From contig JAJZKL010000082.1 of NCBI GenBank assembly GCA_021804185.1, positions 1 to 6,131 on the forward strand: a stretch of DNA of 6,131 nt, written 5' to 3'. Source of the stretch: Thermoplasmata archaeon (GTDB lineage Archaea > Thermoplasmatota > Thermoplasmata > Thermoplasmatales > Thermoplasmataceae). Shown here piece after piece: positions 1 through 5,679 of this stretch (positions are counted from its first letter, which is position 1; every line of letters begins with the position of its first letter). The notes under the pieces are model-generated. The model was not told the origin of the DNA and did not search any database. It saw only the letters and a program-made list of their open reading frames with translations. The translations under genes were made by a program, and so were the position numbers.

Positions 1-23
1 AACGTGGTTATACTTACAGCAGG

Positions 24-512
24 ATGATGGATTTTTCTACCTCAGGAAGTTTGAGACATGTTCTTCAGCGATACCCCACTGGAGTTACGGTCGTTACCTC
101 ATTGTATGGAGGTTTTCCTGCTGGAGGAACAATGAATTCATTTGTATCCGTTTCACTTAATCCTGAGCTTGTGTCTGTCAGTATAGTATCCGCGGCGAAA
201 ACTGCAGCTGCCATCTCCGAAACTGGAAAATTCAACGTAAATCTGCTGGCTGCAGATCAGACGGAGGTGGCTATACGATTTTCATCGGGAGACCCTGAGG
301 GTCGCTTTGAAGGCGGAAAATATAAAGCCGGCAGAAATGGCTTGCCAGTCCTGGATGGTGCCTTTGGTGTTATTGAATGTGATCTGTTCAAGAAAGTCGA
401 ATTGGCTGATCACACCATGTTCGTTGGAAAAGTCACGGATTCCTATATTGTCAATGGTGGCCCGCCCCTGGTATATTATGGAAGAAATTTTCTCTCATTA
501 CAGTTACAATGA
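24..512 (+). CDS. Flavin reductase-like protein, FMN-binding split-barrel family
   Basis: A 162-residue protein of the flavin reductase-like domain family (HpaC/RutF type). Members use NAD(P)H to reduce FMN or FAD and pass the free reduced flavin to a partner monooxygenase in the cytoplasm. Visible family marks are YPTGVTVVTS (residues 17-26), the GGTMNSFVSVSLNPELVSV stretch (34-52), the F-x-VN-x-L segment (70-75), a Q..VAIRFS stretch (79-87), G-LPVLDGAFGVIECD (106-120), the ADH..FVGKV motif (128-137) and a PLVYYGRNF end (148-156). Length is normal, so the gene is complete. Start: tandem ATGs at 24 and 27. The frame stays open to the window edge, but the family N-terminus fits these ATGs. The partner oxygenase is not in view and may lie to the left. 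The split-barrel fold is near certain; the in vivo partner and flavin preference are unknown. Confidence 0.9.
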   Translation: MMDFSTSGSLRHVLQRYPTGVTVVTSLYGGFPAGGTMNSFVSVSLNPELVSVSIVSAAKTAAAISETGKFNVNLLAADQTEVAIRFSSGDPEGRFEGGKYKAGRNGLPVLDGAFGVIECDLFKKVELADHTMFVGKVTDSYIVNGGPPLVYYGRNFLSLQLQ

Positions 513-520
513 TTTCTGCC

Positions 521-539
521 TTGGCGCCAAACCATGGTT
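521..539. repeat. Two abutting 10-bp perfect palindromes
   Basis: TTGGCGCCAA (521-530) and AACCATGGTT (530-539) are each perfectly self-complementary and share one base. They begin 9 bases after the flavin reductase stop. With no loop they are poor hairpins, so protein binding sites are more plausible than a terminator. No function is shown by the sequence. Confidence 0.4.
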
Positions 540-603
540 ACATAAACTTGAAGCTCTAATCCCATAGTCTGGTATTTCGAATCACTCTACACATAAGGTT
601 ATC

Positions 604-610
604 AGGAGGT
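604..610 (+). promoter_or_regulatory. Strong but distant Shine-Dalgarno of the esterase gene
   Basis: AGGAGGT is a full match to the usual anti-Shine-Dalgarno sequence. It lies 23 bases before the TTG start at 634 but 13 bases before an out-of-frame ATG at 624, which opens a six-codon frame ending in TGA at 644. A second partial match, TGATC (625-629), lies 4 bases before the TTG. The 513-633 gap otherwise shows only a weak TATA-like ACATAAA near 540-546. Confidence 0.55.
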
Positions 611-633
611 TTTTCATAATATCATGATCTGCA

Positions 634-1572
634 TTGACACTTGATCCTTCTGTGAAAAAACTGCTTCAAATTTTTGACACGATCAGACCACCTGATTTCA
701 ATTCTTTGAACGTTGCTGAACTGAGGAAGCTGATGGACAATAGTCCTCTTCCGAGAGATAATATTCCTGTTGATAGAATTGAAGATGTCACCATCGATCT
801 GGGCGACAGAAAGCTTTCTGCAAGATTTTATGTTCCAGATGAAAGGGCAAGATCCCTTATCATTTACTATCATGGTGGTGGCTTTGTCTTTGGAAATCTG
901 GAAAGTCACGATTCTATATGCAGATTAGCTTCGCTTGAGTCTGGATCTAAGGTCCTCTCGGTTGATTACAGGCTAGCCCCGGAGAATAAGTTTCCGGCGG
1001 CAGCCGAGGATGCTTATTCGTCATTTCTCTGGGCAATCGATAATGCCGAAAGCCTTGGCATCTCAAAGGAATATATTGCACTTGCCGGGGATAGTGCTGG
1101 CGGAAACCTTGCCGCAGTTGCCAGCTTAATGCTTAGAGACCGTAGAAAGCCGGTTCCAAGGCTGCAGGTACTCTTCTATCCCGCCCTTGGTCCGGATTTC
1201 TACTCAGAATCCATGAGGGAGTTCGCTGAAGGGTATTTAATTACCAGAGAGCAGTTAAAGTGGTTCGGAAATATGTATCTCAGGGATGAGAAGGATTCTG
1301 TAAACCCGTATTTTTCTCCCATCATGAGCTCAGACCTGAGGGGGCTCCCTGAAGCTATTGTGGTTACTGGTGAACATGATCCGCTCAGGGATCAGGCCGA
1401 GACCTACGTCTCACTATTGAGGTATTCGGATGTTCCTGTGACAGGGATCAGAACTCTTGGAATGATACATGGATTTCTGAGCACAGCAGCCCTAATAAGG
1501 CCAGCCAAGGACACTGCAATAATGGTGTGGAAGCTCGTAGGCGAAAAGCTGCTTTCTTATTCCCTAGTCTGA
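634..1572 (+). CDS. HSL-family carboxylesterase (alpha/beta hydrolase)
   Basis: A 312-residue serine esterase of the hormone-sensitive lipase group, which hydrolyses short to medium acyl esters. The oxyanion-hole motif HGGGF is at residues 80-84 and the DYRLAPE motif at 111-117. The nucleophile elbow GDSAGG (152-157) gives Ser154, the GEHDPLRD motif (246-253) gives the acid Asp249, and IHGF gives His279. The whole catalytic machinery is intact. Length and spacing match the archaeal and Alicyclobacillus EST2-type enzymes. The start is TTG: a TGA at 625 closes the frame upstream, and the resulting MTLDPSVKKLL is the typical N-terminus of this group. No signal peptide is seen, so it is probably cytosolic. 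It follows the flavin reductase on the same strand after 121 bp, so co-transcription is possible but not shown. Its stop overlaps the permease stop from the other strand. The natural substrate cannot be read from the sequence. Confidence 0.95.
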   Translation: MTLDPSVKKLLQIFDTIRPPDFNSLNVAELRKLMDNSPLPRDNIPVDRIEDVTIDLGDRKLSARFYVPDERARSLIIYYHGGGFVFGNLESHDSICRLASLESGSKVLSVDYRLAPENKFPAAAEDAYSSFLWAIDNAESLGISKEYIALAGDSAGGNLAAVASLMLRDRRKPVPRLQVLFYPALGPDFYSESMREFAEGYLITREQLKWFGNMYLRDEKDSVNPYFSPIMSSDLRGLPEAIVVTGEHDPLRDQAETYVSLLRYSDVPVTGIRTLGMIHGFLSTAALIRPAKDTAIMVWKLVGEKLLSYSLV

Positions 1573-3030
1573 TGGGCTGCTTCTCGATTCTGCTCCTTCC
1601 ACATCAAATTCTCCGGCTCTCTCCAGGGTACCCGGCCGCCTCCTTGAGTAATATGCCGTCACCGCTAGCCCTCCCAATATTATCCAGACCATAGTTACTA
1701 GCAGGGAGGCAAAATAAGCATCATTGATTGCAGATGGGGCAGATAGCCATTTTCCAACAACGTCGCTCATTGTGAAGTAAATCACCACCAGTCCTATGGC
1801 GGTGGCAGCGCCTGGTGCTATACCGTGGGTCAGTAGCTTGAACTCACCAATACGCTTTGTGAAGAGGGTTAAAGATGTATTGGCCAGGATGTGCACCAGA
1901 ATTATGGATATTCCGGTTCCGGCCTCAAGAATGAATGCTGCATTTTCAGGACCGTATAATATTCCCATGATAACATCCAGGACAAATGATCCAAGGGCCC
2001 AGGCAATTATTGCATTGGCTGGTGACTTATATTTGGGATGAATATGACTGAGCTTCCTTGGAAATACCACCCCATCACTTGCAGCTGAATACCACCATCT
2101 GCTAACCGCGGTTGCCTTTGAGACTCCGTTGGTAAGATAACTGTTCACTGTAAATATTATTAGCAGTACGAGACCCACCGGTCCAAGGTACCTGCTGAAT
2201 ACTATCAGACCTGCATCGTTTGTGGTAGCGAAACTGGCTATGTTGTGTACTCCCCATCCTACCGTCAGTGCATAGGTCGCAGGGATTATGGAAATTGCCG
2301 TCAGGATCATTGCATAGATTATGGATCTGCCTATATTTTTCTTGGGCTCCCTTATTTCTTCTGACACTGTTGTGACAACTCCGCTTCCAGTGAAATCAAG
2401 TATTGAGAAAACGGCACCAAACATTATGGCAGAAAAGCCGATGCCCGTGGATTTGGATATTGTGAAGGGAAGCACAGAGTTTCCTGGACCAACGCGTATT
2501 ATTATTATGATGGCACCAATAAGGAGAAACAGAACTTCGGCAAGCCCTGCTATTGCGTTGTACCCAAGGGAGGGTTTAATTCCAAAGTATGTAATTGCAA
2601 TGATATAGGCCGTAAATGCTGCGGCAAAGAGTATCCAGATATATGGAATCCTGGTTATTGCTGGCGAGATCAGGAATATGAAGCTAGAGAGCCCGAGAAT
2701 TCCAAATGCGGCTCCCGTGATGTCATAATACATGAAGCTGAATGCAGTTATGGGACCGAATCGCCCTTTTTCGGTGGCGGAAGAGGCATATGCATAATAA
2801 CTACCCGCATTAGACTTGTATTTGCTGAACTGGTACGGTGTGATCATCCAGAGAGCATAAATCAGCCATCCGAATATAACAGACAGGACAGTATCCGGTC
2901 CTGCAATGGAGAAAGATGCAACCAAAAGTATTGCAATATCTGCAGCCGGAGCAACCTGGCCAAGGGACTGGAAAACTCCCTGGAAAAGTCCCACGGCATT
3001 TCTTTGTAATCTATTTCTGCGTCTCATCAT
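1564..3030 (-). CDS. APC-superfamily amino acid/polyamine-type permease
   Basis: A membrane transporter of the APC superfamily, with about twelve hydrophobic segments and a hydrophilic C-terminal tail ending in SRSSPSD. From the ATG at 3030 it has 488 residues. Family-like parts are the start RLQRNAVGLFQGVFQS, the broken first helix GQVAPAADIAILL, the GSYYAYAS stretch after helix 2, and the VSEEIREPKKNIGRSI loop after helix 6, a typical APC signature. Members usually import amino acids or amines by proton or sodium symport; the substrate is not predictable here. Start choice: the frame is open to tandem ATGs at 3147, adding 39 residues, with another ATG at 3117. I chose 3030 because GAAGGAG lies 9 bases before it and the family homology begins there. 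A TATA-like box overlaps the 3147 start, which would leave that ATG untranscribed. The start at 3117, nearly leaderless, remains possible. The stop overlaps the convergent esterase stop by 9 bp. Confidence 0.9.
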   Translation of the reverse strand: MMRRRNRLQRNAVGLFQGVFQSLGQVAPAADIAILLVASFSIAGPDTVLSVIFGWLIYALWMITPYQFSKYKSNAGSYYAYASSATEKGRFGPITAFSFMYYDITGAAFGILGLSSFIFLISPAITRIPYIWILFAAAFTAYIIAITYFGIKPSLGYNAIAGLAEVLFLLIGAIIIIIRVGPGNSVLPFTISKSTGIGFSAIMFGAVFSILDFTGSGVVTTVSEEIREPKKNIGRSIIYAMILTAISIIPATYALTVGWGVHNIASFATTNDAGLIVFSRYLGPVGLVLLIIFTVNSYLTNGVSKATAVSRWWYSAASDGVVFPRKLSHIHPKYKSPANAIIAWALGSFVLDVIMGILYGPENAAFILEAGTGISIILVHILANTSLTLFTKRIGEFKLLTHGIAPGAATAIGLVVIYFTMSDVVGKWLSAPSAINDAYFASLLVTMVWIILGGLAVTAYYSRRRPGTLERAGEFDVEGAESRSSPSD

Positions 3031-3039
3031 GATTTTTTG

Positions 3040-3046
3040 CTCCTTC
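3040..3046 (-). promoter_or_regulatory. Shine-Dalgarno supporting the inner permease start
   Basis: On the minus strand this reads GAAGGAG, ending 9 bases before the ATG at 3030, an ideal distance. It decides the preferred start. If the protein began further upstream these bases would simply encode Lys-Glu. Confidence 0.5.
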
Positions 3047-3145
3047 AGTCTTCGTTCTTCTGGCGTCCAGAAATTATTTATCCACTGCATGCTGACCGGT
3101 GCAGTTTCACAATCCATTCGCCAGTATATCCTAATCGGCGTCATC

Positions 3146-3153
3146 ATATAAAA
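3146..3153 (-). promoter_or_regulatory. Candidate TATA box of the permease gene
   Basis: On the minus strand this reads TTTTATAT, close to the archaeal TATA consensus. A start of transcription about 25 bases downstream would fall near 3124. That excludes the ATG at 3147, puts the ATG at 3117 a few bases into the transcript, and leaves a leader of about 95 bases before 3030. A second TATA-like stretch lies further up, near 3203-3216. Confidence 0.4.
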
Positions 3154-3168
3154 GTGTATTGCATTTTA

Positions 3169-3197
3169 TGAAAAATTTGACATTATGACTGAAAAAT
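3169..3197. repeat. 21-base-spaced direct repeat upstream of the permease
   Basis: TGAAAAAT occurs at 3169-3176 and again at 3190-3197, starts 21 bases apart, or two helical turns. Each is followed by a GAC-containing stretch. The placement, 16 to 50 bases above the permease TATA-like box, suits a regulator site. In AT-rich spacer DNA, chance is also possible. Confidence 0.3.
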
Positions 3198-3202
3198 GAC
3201 TT

Positions 3203-3216
3203 ATTATATGTATAAT
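3203..3216. repeat. Palindrome in the permease upstream region
   Basis: ATTATA and TATAAT flank a two-base centre (TG), giving 6-bp perfect arms. It may be a second TATA element for the permease or a dimer binding site. It lies in the 118-bp spacer between the permease and the cysteine-rich gene, which otherwise holds only a weak CTCAC/GTGAG stem (3227-3241) and short T runs on the minus strand. Confidence 0.3.
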
Positions 3217-3265
3217 CATTTACAAACTCACTGAATGTGAGAAGTGTATCGTAAAAATATGTTTA

Positions 3266-3469
3266 TCAGAAACCCTGGCAACAATCCAGGTAAATTGTAT
3301 GCCCACATACTGGGCAAGCCGGATTATGTCTGTAGGAGTAGCAATTATCGCACCTGCAGTCCTCAATTGCACAGTCCTGACACAATTCAAATCGATCCCT
3401 GATCATTACTTGAAACAAAAATACTCTGTTGTGAGTAATACTAATCAGGACTCGGACATATGGCAACAT
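3266..3469 (-). CDS. Small cysteine-rich zinc-ribbon-like protein
   Basis: A 67-residue ORF whose last 38 residues carry nine cysteines: C30, C33, C38, C40, C43, C52, C55, C63 and C64. They include CxxC (30-33), a CxCxxC cluster (38-43), a CPVCG knuckle (52-56) and a CC pair near the end. This spacing could bind one or two zinc ions, and such mini-proteins are common in archaea. I do not recognise a named family. The N-terminal 22 residues (to FLFQV) are hydrophobic and less convincing; a start at the ATG at 3406 would give a compact 46-residue zinc domain. The ATG at 3469 is favoured by a TATA-like CTATAAATTA centred about 26 bases upstream, which would give a leaderless transcript. It is divergent from the Lrp-like regulator. 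It could be a DNA- or protein-binding accessory factor, but no function is claimed. Cysteine density argues against a chance ORF. Confidence 0.6.
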   Translation of the reverse strand: MLPYVRVLISITHNRVFLFQVMIRDRFELCQDCAIEDCRCDNCYSYRHNPACPVCGHTIYLDCCQGF

Positions 3470-3489
3470 TGATACTTTCTCATCAATAT

Positions 3490-3499
3490 TAATTTATAG
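3490..3499. promoter_or_regulatory. Shared TATA-like element between divergent genes
   Basis: The plus strand reads TAATTTATAG and the minus strand CTATAAATTA, and both resemble archaeal TATA boxes. The centre lies about 26 bases from the start codon at 3521 (+) and about 26 bases from the one at 3469 (-), the distance expected for leaderless transcripts in both directions. One element could serve both genes, or alternate between them. Confidence 0.5.
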
Positions 3500-3520
3500 T
3501 GCTGAAAACATGCTTTTACG

Positions 3521-4450
3521 TTGGAAAATTCCATTCTAGAGTTACTCCGGGCATTACAATGGCCCGGATCTTATAACACGGAGAGACCTACGTATGCAAG
3601 GATAGCCAGTAAAATAGGGTTATCTGAGTGGACTGTAAGATCAAGATTCAGAAAGATGAGGGCGGAAGGTATCATAAGAGACATAAAACTGGTGCCGCGG
3701 TTCCCTTTCCTGGGTTTAGACCTGTCATCAATTGGGTTCAGAACCGCAATGAGCAGCGAAGAAATAATATCAAAGGTTTCGCAATTTTCCTGGATATACT
3801 CAACGCACATTGTTGTGGATGGTTATGTCTCATACAGCATCCTTCACAGGGGAAACGATGACCTTGCCAAAAAGATTGCAACTCTTGAAAGCCTTGGTAA
3901 CATCCAGTCTCCAATAGCCAACGTAAACTCATTCAGCAAGAAGAGGATAAGGTTTACATTGAATGAACTCAAAGTCCTGCGAGAACTGATACTCCATCCC
4001 TTTGTATCCGGAAAAGAAGTAGAGAGAACTGTTGGACTCAAGGATGGTAGTGCTGAGAAAATCATCAACCGGATGGCAGCAAAAAAGGCCTTTACACTGA
4101 GGATTGCACTAAACTCAAGAAAAATGGAGAATGGAATCATATTTGCTGCGATTCTTTCCACGGAACCCGACTTTGAACAGACAGTTATTGAGAGTATCAG
4201 GTCCGCTGCGGACAGTGATATTTACAACATAGACGACAACTACCTATCTTCCGTCCTCGTGATGGGATATTCCAAAAGCTACGAGAGAATGGCACAGTGC
4301 AGAGAATGGCTTTCAAACCTGCCCCATGTAACGAAAGTAACGGTCTTCTCGCCCATTGATACCTATCCTGGATCTGAAGAAGAGGTAATTGACGCCATAA
4401 CTAGCCGAATAGGCATGATGGAACGAAGGGTAGGGGTTAAATCACTCTGA
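3521..4450 (+). CDS. Lrp/AsnC-like transcriptional regulator with tandem HTH-sensor units
   Basis: A 309-residue cytosolic DNA-binding regulator. Residues 5-55 form an AsnC-type helix-turn-helix: RPTYARIASKIGLSEWTVRS leads into FRKMRAEGIIRDIKLVP, the usual recognition helix and wing. Residues 68-137 show the strand-helix-strand-strand-helix-strand order of an Lrp effector (RAM-like) domain. A second winged-helix-like segment follows at 146-200 (LNELKVLRELILHPFVSGKE, then EKIINRMAAKKAFTLRI). A second RAM-like unit covers 205-280, with strands FAAIL, DIYNI, SVLVMGY and VTKVTVFSPID. This reads as a fused duplicate of the normal 150-residue Lrp protein; the sensor assignments rest on secondary-structure pattern, not on aligned motifs. 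Start is TTG at 3521: a TGA at 3503 closes the frame and no other start lies between. The TATA-like element at 3490-3499 suggests a leaderless mRNA. The stop is 2 bases from the convergent MFS stop. Ligand and targets are unknown. Confidence 0.85.
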   Translation: MENSILELLRALQWPGSYNTERPTYARIASKIGLSEWTVRSRFRKMRAEGIIRDIKLVPRFPFLGLDLSSIGFRTAMSSEEIISKVSQFSWIYSTHIVVDGYVSYSILHRGNDDLAKKIATLESLGNIQSPIANVNSFSKKRIRFTLNELKVLRELILHPFVSGKEVERTVGLKDGSAEKIINRMAAKKAFTLRIALNSRKMENGIIFAAILSTEPDFEQTVIESIRSAADSDIYNIDDNYLSSVLVMGYSKSYERMAQCREWLSNLPHVTKVTVFSPIDTYPGSEEEVIDAITSRIGMMERRVGVKSL

Positions 4451-4452
4451 TC

Positions 4453-5586
4453 TTACATTTTCTGAACCGATCTGGAAATGAGAATCATAACAATTGACAT
4501 GGCAAGGAGCAAAATACCTAGAGCTCTCCACATGAATACATAGGAAAAGCTGTCCACGAGTATTCCAGAGGCGGGAGTGCCAAAAATGGTTCCGAGCCTG
4601 ATCATCATAAGGCTTACTCCGCTGAATAGACCCACTCTCTCCTTCGGTGCTATCTCTGAAATCATAGTAACATAAGTGCTGTTCCAGCCTATGGCGCTCA
4701 TGCCGATTAGGAAAGTCAGCGGCGCAAGAATGACAAGATTCGTTACTGATATGGAAAATGCAAGGAAAAGAAATCCTGATATGGACATCAGAAGTGAAAT
4801 CATATGTGATCTGCTGCGGGAAAACAGTCGTTCTGAAAGACTAATCCAGAAAATTCTTCCAAAAACCGACCCGACAAGTAGAGTTGCAAGAAGTATTTCG
4901 GCAATTTCCAGCTGTACCCCACTGTGTCGTTCGTATATAACGTAGAAAGTAAGCAGACTCTGCTGCCCCCAGGAAAGAAAAGAAACCGGCAGACTCACAG
5001 ATATGAGTATGCGGTTTCTCCATGTTTGTGCGAATTCCTTTAAATATCCTTTCCCAACATTTTTCTTCCCGTTATTGCTGTGATCAAGTCTGATGGATAT
5101 GGAAATAATTATGGATATTGCAGTCACAAGAAAAAGCGCATCCTGTAACGAAACATGAAGGGCTATGAGCGGCAGCGATATTGCAGCAATAGCGGCACCC
5201 AGTGGTACACCGGATTGTTTTAATCCCATGACACGTGCATGTTCTGGAAAATATGCACCCATAACTGTACTGTTTGTGGATGGAGTTACAATGCCATAAC
5301 CAAATCCAATGGTGTAGAAACCGGCAACAAGTTCAGGAAAGCCCTTTGATAAAGCAGCTACCATGGACCCTACGGATATGAGACCAAACGCTATCTTAAG
5401 CGCAGTCCTGGAACCCAACCTGTCCACAAAGAATCCTGTGAGAGAAGAAACAGTAAGGGAACCTATGAAAATGAAACTCGTTATAAGCCCCAGCTGAGCA
5501 GACGTCAGAAGGTAATGTGACTTTATGAAAGGGGCCAATGGAGAATAGGATGAATTGGCAAAGTTCCCCAAGGTCATGAAGAGCAA
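4453..5586 (-). CDS. Major facilitator superfamily transporter
   Basis: A secondary transporter in the cytoplasmic membrane. From TTG at 5586 it has 377 residues, with about eleven to twelve hydrophobic segments and a central hydrophilic loop (HSNNGKKNVGKGYLKEF, 169-185) between the halves. The MFS motif A is clear after helix 2: GFFVDRLGSR (51-60). The MGLKQSGVPLG run (120-130) fits helix 5 of drug and organic-anion members, and the second half carries the SEIAPKERVGLFSG loop (310-323). The substrate cannot be called; efflux or organic-acid uptake are both possible. The protein seems to begin inside helix 1: the frame is open for 17 more codons up to a TGA at 5638-5640, encoding a basic KSSRRLSSVAIQALLF that looks like a real MFS N-terminus, but holding no ATG, GTG or TTG. 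The true start may be a rarer codon, or an indel may be present. It lies 89 bp downstream of the HxlR gene on the same strand, probably one operon. Confidence 0.9.
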   Translation of the reverse strand: MLFMTLGNFANSSYSPLAPFIKSHYLLTSAQLGLITSFIFIGSLTVSSLTGFFVDRLGSRTALKIAFGLISVGSMVAALSKGFPELVAGFYTIGFGYGIVTPSTNSTVMGAYFPEHARVMGLKQSGVPLGAAIAAISLPLIALHVSLQDALFLVTAISIIISISIRLDHSNNGKKNVGKGYLKEFAQTWRNRILISVSLPVSFLSWGQQSLLTFYVIYERHSGVQLEIAEILLATLLVGSVFGRIFWISLSERLFSRSRSHMISLLMSISGFLFLAFSISVTNLVILAPLTFLIGMSAIGWNSTYVTMISEIAPKERVGLFSGVSLMMIRLGTIFGTPASGILVDSFSYVFMWRALGILLLAMSIVMILISRSVQKM

Positions 5587-5610
5587 TGCCTGAATGGCAA
5601 CCGAAGACAG

Positions 5611-5616
5611 CCTCCT
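5611..5616 (-). promoter_or_regulatory. AGGAGG upstream of the MFS start, oddly placed
   Basis: The minus strand reads AGGAGG, 24 bases before the TTG at 5586, too far for ordinary use. In the transporter frame it encodes Arg-Arg, which suits a cytoplasmic N-terminus, so it may be coding rather than a ribosome site. An ATT codon at 5595 lies 15 bases downstream. Confidence 0.35.
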
Positions 5617-5652
5617 GGAGGATTTCGTAGGCGGATATCACTGGCTTTGTTC

Positions 5653-5679
5653 TTAAACTTGGCCAGTGTTTATATTCAT
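5653..5679 (-). other. Eight-codon mini-ORF overlapping the HxlR stop
   Basis: ATGA joins the HxlR stop (TGA, 5678-5676) to an ATG at 5679 that encodes MNINTGQV before TAA at 5655-5653. It is in frame with the MFS gene, but two stops lie between. It may be a coupled leader peptide, a decayed MFS start, or chance. Confidence 0.25.

Noticed and set aside
634..639. TTGACA resembling a bacterial -35 box
   Set aside because: It is the start of the esterase coding sequence, no -10 box follows at the right distance, and the window otherwise looks archaeal.
622..909. Minus-strand open frame under the esterase start
   Set aside because: It is antisense to a clearly conserved esterase N-terminal region and has a composition unlike a real protein.
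3227..3241. CTCAC/GTGAG stem as a terminator of the cysteine-rich gene
   Set aside because: Five base pairs with a five-base loop and no T run directly after it on the minus strand. It is too weak to call; the nearby T5 at 3252-3256 could be enough for archaeal termination.
3275..3290. CCTGG/CCAGG inverted repeat
   Set aside because: It lies inside the coding end of the cysteine-rich ORF, where the codons for the CC-x-GF end explain it.
5396..5641. Minus-strand frame starting at GTG 5641, one frame off the MFS gene
   Set aside because: It overlaps the MFS first helices, which match the family in the other frame. Only its GTG is of interest, as a possible frameshifted MFS start.
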